From positions 1 through 8,301 of the forward strand of contig CAYOQG010000262.1 in the NCBI GenBank assembly GCA_964405925.1: DNA of 8,301 nucleotides. The letters run 5' to 3'. Both the position numbers and the translations under genes were made by a program. Shown piece after piece: positions 5,310-8,301 of this stretch. Below the pieces are notes generated by a model, which saw only the letters and a program-made list of their open reading frames with translations, did not search any database and was not told the origin of the DNA. This DNA comes from GCA-020344555 sp964405925. Its GTDB lineage: Bacteria > Planctomycetota > Phycisphaerae > UBA1845. Each line of letters starts with the position of its first letter. Position 1 is the first letter of the stretch.

Positions 5310-6745
5310 GGGCGTTACCAGCGCGACACGTTGAGCGACGCGATGATGCGGAATGGGTTTCCGTCGAGACGGCGTCCACGCTGACGGGGCTGAGCGAGCG
5401 TCATTGGCGACGTCGTGCGGCTCAGTTGAGCAGTCAGGGCCAGGCGTACAAGGCTCAGCCGCAGGACGGTGGCAAACCCGTGTGGTTCGTCCACCGATCG
5501 ACAGACGTCAGGTTGGCACGTTGCCCGGATCGTGTAATGCGGGACGCGGCTGCGATCCCGCTGCTGGCGAAGTACCCGGAGCATCTTGTGAACCGGGGAC
5601 TCCGTCGTAACTACTGGCTCCAAAAGTGGCGGCGGGCGTGCGAGTCACGTCGGCCCGGTGGAGCGACGGATCGGGACCTGGCTGGCCGGATCGTGGCCGA
5701 AGCGAAGCGAGCGGAGCCGGGCCTTCGGATCAGCGTCCGCAGCCTGTACGCATGGTGGAAGCGGTATCAGCGTCTCGGAGACGACGGCACAGTCATCGGC
5801 GTCGAGGGACTTGTCGATAGGTACGGCAGCGGTGGCCGTGGGGAGTCAACGCGATCGCCTGAAGCCGTCGAGCTGTTCTTTGAATTGTACCACACGACGA
5901 ATCGCCTGAAGGTCACCACCTGTCACGATGCGGTGTGTCGGGAAGCGAAACGCAACGGCTGGAGGTGGCCGACGTCGTACACGGCTACGACGTCCTGGCT
6001 CCGCGAGCATGACGACGTGCAGCTCACCTGCCTTATGCGGTGGGGCGTGGACGTGTGGGCTCGCCGCTACCTGCCTCACCTCAAGCAAGACTACAGCAAG
6101 CTGGAACCTGGCGAAATGTTCGTCGCCGACCACACCCAGCTCGATCTGTTCTGCATGTACAAGGGCCAGCAGATACGGCCCTGGCTGACGGCGATTCAGG
6201 ACCTTCGCTCGCGCTGCATCGTAGGCTGGCACATCGGGCCGGCACCGCATCAAGATGCGATCCTTCATGCCTTGCGGATGGCATTCCGTGATTGGGCGAT
6301 TCCTCGTGTCATGCGGATCGACAACGGCAAAGACTTCGTGGCGAAACCGATCACGGGCTACACGAAGCGCGAGCGAGACCGGCTATCGCGGGCCTTCGGT
6401 CCCGAGTGGCGGGCGATCGTCAAGCGCAGTGAGCACTTGATCGACTGCACCGATCCGCGATGGTTGGGGGTCGTGGGCGAGCTGGAGGTAGACCTGATCT
6501 ACGCGACGCCTTACGCCGCGTGGGCGAAGGGAACGCTTGAGCGGTGGTTTGGAACGTGCCACGACCAGCATGATCGCTTATACCCCACCTATTGCGGGAA
6601 CGCGCCGCAGAACAAACCGGAGGGGCTGGCCAAGATTCGAGTCAAGCATCCTGACGCGGTGCCAACGATTGACGACGTACGTAAGGGGTTTGCCGCGTAC
6701 CTGGACACCTATCACCGGACGGAACACAGGAGCTTGGTCGCATGA
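5306..6745 (+). CDS. A: Mu A-type DDE transposase, N-terminal and catalytic part (split)
   Basis: This 479-residue protein is the DNA-binding and catalytic portion of a Mu A-type transposase, which nicks phage ends and joins them to target DNA. Residues 16-45 (EWVSVETASTLTGLSERHWR) form a winged-helix/HTH-like domain; residues 84-175 contain a second DNA-binding region with SLYAWWKRYQRLG (146-158). The RNase H-like core shows the triad D275 (VADHTQLD), D339 (MRIDNGKDF) and E412 (KGTLERWFG). The D-to-E interval is 73 residues against 56 in Mu A. The frame ends at TYHRTEHRSLVA, exactly where the family continues into the C-terminal beta-barrel, found here in the next frame. All catalytic residues are intact. 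The start overlaps the upstream stop by ATGA; no strong Shine-Dalgarno lies close by, so translational coupling is likely. Confidence 0.86.
   Translation: MRALPARHVERRDDAEWVSVETASTLTGLSERHWRRRAAQLSSQGQAYKAQPQDGGKPVWFVHRSTDVRLARCPDRVMRDAAAIPLLAKYPEHLVNRGLRRNYWLQKWRRACESRRPGGATDRDLAGRIVAEAKRAEPGLRISVRSLYAWWKRYQRLGDDGTVIGVEGLVDRYGSGGRGESTRSPEAVELFFELYHTTNRLKVTTCHDAVCREAKRNGWRWPTSYTATTSWLREHDDVQLTCLMRWGVDVWARRYLPHLKQDYSKLEPGEMFVADHTQLDLFCMYKGQQIRPWLTAIQDLRSRCIVGWHIGPAPHQDAILHALRMAFRDWAIPRVMRIDNGKDFVAKPITGYTKRERDRLSRAFGPEWRAIVKRSEHLIDCTDPRWLGVVGELEVDLIYATPYAAWAKGTLERWFGTCHDQHDRLYPTYCGNAPQNKPEGLAKIRVKHPDAVPTIDDVRKGFAAYLDTYHRTEHRSLVA
6728..6745 (+). promoter_or_regulatory. Shine-Dalgarno and ATGA junction inside the split transposase
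   Basis: AGGAG (6728-6732) lies 9 nt before ATG (6742-6744), whose last three bases plus the next A form the upstream TGA stop (6743-6745). This permits termination-reinitiation. The AGGAG is part of the codons for the conserved Arg-Ser of 'HRSL', so it could be coincidental. No X-XXY-YYZ slippery heptamer precedes the stop, which argues against programmed frameshifting. Confidence 0.55.
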
Positions 6746-7443
6746 CACCGCTTGCGGTATGGAAGTCAGCTACGCGACTGCGTCGGGCGGTGGGTGACGA
6801 GCTGGCGTTTTTGATGGACGTGCGCGGGCTCTACAAGGTGACCGCGAACGGGGTCAGCATGAAGGTGGGTGCGGGGACGCTGCACTACGGTGCCAAGAGC
6901 CAGGCCCTCAAGCGATATGTGGGACGTAAGGTGCTGGTCGCTCTGGACCCGGACGATGTATCGCACTGTTGGGCGTTCACGCCGGATCGCCAGAAGCGAC
7001 AGTTGATCGGTCGGCTGGACTCGAACGAATCCATCGCTCCCTACACTTCGGCGGACGATGCGCGGGAAGCTATCGCGGAGATCAAACGCGAGCAGTCGGT
7101 CATGCACAAGGCCCGCCGTGCTCAGGCACGTCGAACCTTGCGTATGGCTGAGCGGATGCGAGAGCACAGCCAGGCAAAGCGGGCCGAGTTGATGCGCACG
7201 GGTACGGATGACATCGACGTACAGCCGACGATCGTGCCTGTCCGCACGGGTTTCGAGGGGGTCTCGAAGCCGGCTCGATCGACCTTCGAGACGACGTGTC
7301 GCCCGTGGGATGACGGCGACGTGAGCGATCTATTTGACGACACCCCGTCCGAGGCGGTGGTCGACGACGATGAAGGCATGGAAGACCTTTTTGGTGACGA
7401 TCCCGGTGAAGACTCGGACGACGGGCTGGATGGGCTGCTATGA
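6742..7443 (+). CDS. Mu A-type transposase C-terminal part (beta-barrel and acidic tail)
   Basis: This 233-residue protein starts MTPLAVWKSA, the usual continuation of Mu-type transposases after the catalytic Glu and 'HRSL'. Residues 25-80 (for example YKVTANGVSMKVGAGTLHYG and GRKVLVALDPDD) match the beta-barrel domain of Mu transposases. Residues 103-152 form a strongly basic helix (REQSVMHKARRAQARRTLRM and onward). Residues 189-233 are very acidic, with repeated Asp/Glu and the LFDD and LFGDD repeats. In Mu A the C-terminal domain III contacts the B ATPase and aids DNA handling, so the basic helix and acidic tail may do this here; that is inference. The ATG at 6742 has AGGAG 9 nt upstream. 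Its stop overlaps the B gene start (ATGA, 7440-7443). It would act only if it can join the 479-aa half in the transpososome. Confidence 0.8.
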   Translation: MTPLAVWKSATRLRRAVGDELAFLMDVRGLYKVTANGVSMKVGAGTLHYGAKSQALKRYVGRKVLVALDPDDVSHCWAFTPDRQKRQLIGRLDSNESIAPYTSADDAREAIAEIKREQSVMHKARRAQARRTLRMAERMREHSQAKRAELMRTGTDDIDVQPTIVPVRTGFEGVSKPARSTFETTCRPWDDGDVSDLFDDTPSEAVVDDDEGMEDLFGDDPGEDSDDGLDGLL

Positions 7444-8301
7444 CGGAGCCCCACAACGACATCACTGACATCCTGACGGATCGGGAGCGTGTGCTTATGG
7501 TCGCATGGATGCTACCAGACCGGGGTGACTTGGCCGATGTACAGCGTCGGCAGGCCATGGAGAACTTCAAGGCGTACATCCGCCGGCACAATATGACGGC
7601 AGCGGATGTCGCGTTGCAGATCGGCAGTCCGAAGGCCACGACGATCGGCGACTTGATGAAGGGCGTGTATCGAGCCAACGCGGACGATCACGTCCGCAAG
7701 CTGAACCTGTTTATCGAACAGCACGCCCGAGCCAGGGCGGCATCGCTGACGGACAAGTTTGTCACCACGAAGACGGCGAAAGCTGTGCTCGGAGTAGCCC
7801 GCCTGGCTCGCGAAAATGGTACCCTGGCTCTGGTGGTAGGACCGACGGGTATAGGCAAGAGTCGATGCGCCCTTGCGGTAGCTGAGAAGTACGTCGGGTC
7901 GATCTACATCCGCATCATACGCGGGTACCAGCACCCGAACGGATTTTGCTCGGCACTGGCTGACAAGCTGGGCGTACGCAAGCACGCTCGGTCGGATCAT
8001 CGGGCGATCCACCGCACTCAGCTCGAGCGCGTGCTTGACACTTTGCGGAACTCTGGTCGGCTCCTCATCATCGACGAAGGCCACAAGCTGTGGGACACCA
8101 CGATTGATCTGCTGCGGGACATCCACGACGAATGTGGTGTTCCCATGTTGATCTTGGCGACCCGCGATCTGCACGATCGCATCCTCAAGGATAGAGACCC
8201 GGACCACGGGCAGCTCTACTCGCGCTTCGGTGTCGTCCACCATTTGACCGAAGGTCACGACGCCTACGGTGGCCAGGGCAAGGCTCTGTACACGGTGGCG
8301 G
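7440..8301 (+). CDS. B: Mu B-type AAA+ target-capture ATPase (partial, 3' end outside window)
   Basis: An open frame of 287 codons with no stop before the window end. It encodes the ATPase that binds target DNA, stimulates the transposase and gives target immunity. The N-terminus (about 40-95) holds a helix-turn-helix segment (MTAADVALQIGSPKATTIGD, 52-71), as in Mu B. The AAA+ core follows: Walker A GPTGIGKS (134-141), Walker B LLIIDEGHKL (208-217; D212, E213), sensor-1-like LILATRD (237-243) and a possible arginine finger in LYSRF (R262). The ATG at 7440 overlaps the previous stop as ATGA, so it is coupled to the transposase C-terminal gene. Mu B is 312 aa, so little is probably missing. TnsC-like or IstB-like ATPases are related alternatives, but the neighbouring Mu A halves favour B. 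Confidence 0.88.
   Translation, partial: MTEPHNDITDILTDRERVLMVAWMLPDRGDLADVQRRQAMENFKAYIRRHNMTAADVALQIGSPKATTIGDLMKGVYRANADDHVRKLNLFIEQHARARAASLTDKFVTTKTAKAVLGVARLARENGTLALVVGPTGIGKSRCALAVAEKYVGSIYIRIIRGYQHPNGFCSALADKLGVRKHARSDHRAIHRTQLERVLDTLRNSGRLLIIDEGHKLWDTTIDLLRDIHDECGVPMLILATRDLHDRILKDRDPDHGQLYSRFGVVHHLTEGHDAYGGQGKALYTVA

Noticed and set aside
6728..6745. Programmed -1 frameshift joining the transposase halves
   Set aside because: No slippery heptamer is present before the TGA; reinitiation at the ATGA or a one-base error explains the layout better.
7100..7678. Minus-strand open frame spanning the junction of the transposase C-terminal gene and the B gene
   Set aside because: It is Arg/Ser/Pro-rich antisense sequence with no domain and crosses two well-supported genes.
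7512..8258. Long minus-strand open frame (248 codons) opposite the B ATPase
   Set aside because: It is antisense to a gene with intact Walker A and B motifs, shows no domain of its own, and is explained by GC-rich codon bias.

Overview
The window is part of a Mu-like transposable phage or prophage. It is moderately GC-rich and almost fully coding, with no rRNA, tRNA, CRISPR array or insertion sequence seen. Evidence is a Mu gpT-type major capsid protein, a Mu gpI-type protease/scaffold protein, a Mu A-type DDE transposase and a Mu B-type AAA+ ATPase. The host cannot be fixed from the sequence. The composition would suit a planctomycete or another fairly GC-rich bacterium, but that is a guess.

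Layout. A 173-bp intergenic region (1980-2152) holds two face-to-face promoters and splits the window into two operons. The leftward (minus) operon carries a 135-aa protein with a ribbon-helix-helix-like N-terminus, a putative capsid decoration protein, the major capsid protein, and the first 33 codons of an unknown gene that leaves the window. Each of the first two gene junctions has a 6-bp-stem, 6-nt-loop hairpin just before the next ribosome binding site. The rightward (plus) operon carries an 87-aa unknown protein, an XRE-family regulator, the protease/scaffold protein with a probable internal scaffold start, a putative short tape-measure protein, the transposase in two overlapping reading frames, and the target-capture ATPase, which runs off the right end.

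How the parts fit. The ATPase (B) should select target DNA and activate the transposase (A) for integration and replicative transposition. gpI and its nested scaffold should build and mature a prohead made of the gpT-like capsid protein and its decoration protein. The two putative DNA-binding proteins are each encoded beside the divergent promoters and are candidates for controlling them.

What stands out: (1) the transposase is cut in two at an ATGA overlap with a good Shine-Dalgarno, just before its C-terminal beta-barrel domain, and one extra base would fuse the halves into a normal-looking junction; (2) the divergent promoters share a TTGACA -35 box, a 16-bp spacer and TAnACT -10 boxes, with only 12 bp between the -35 boxes; (3) compared with Mu, gpI and gpT genes are on opposite strands, and transposition genes lie downstream of morphogenesis genes in one tightly packed array.
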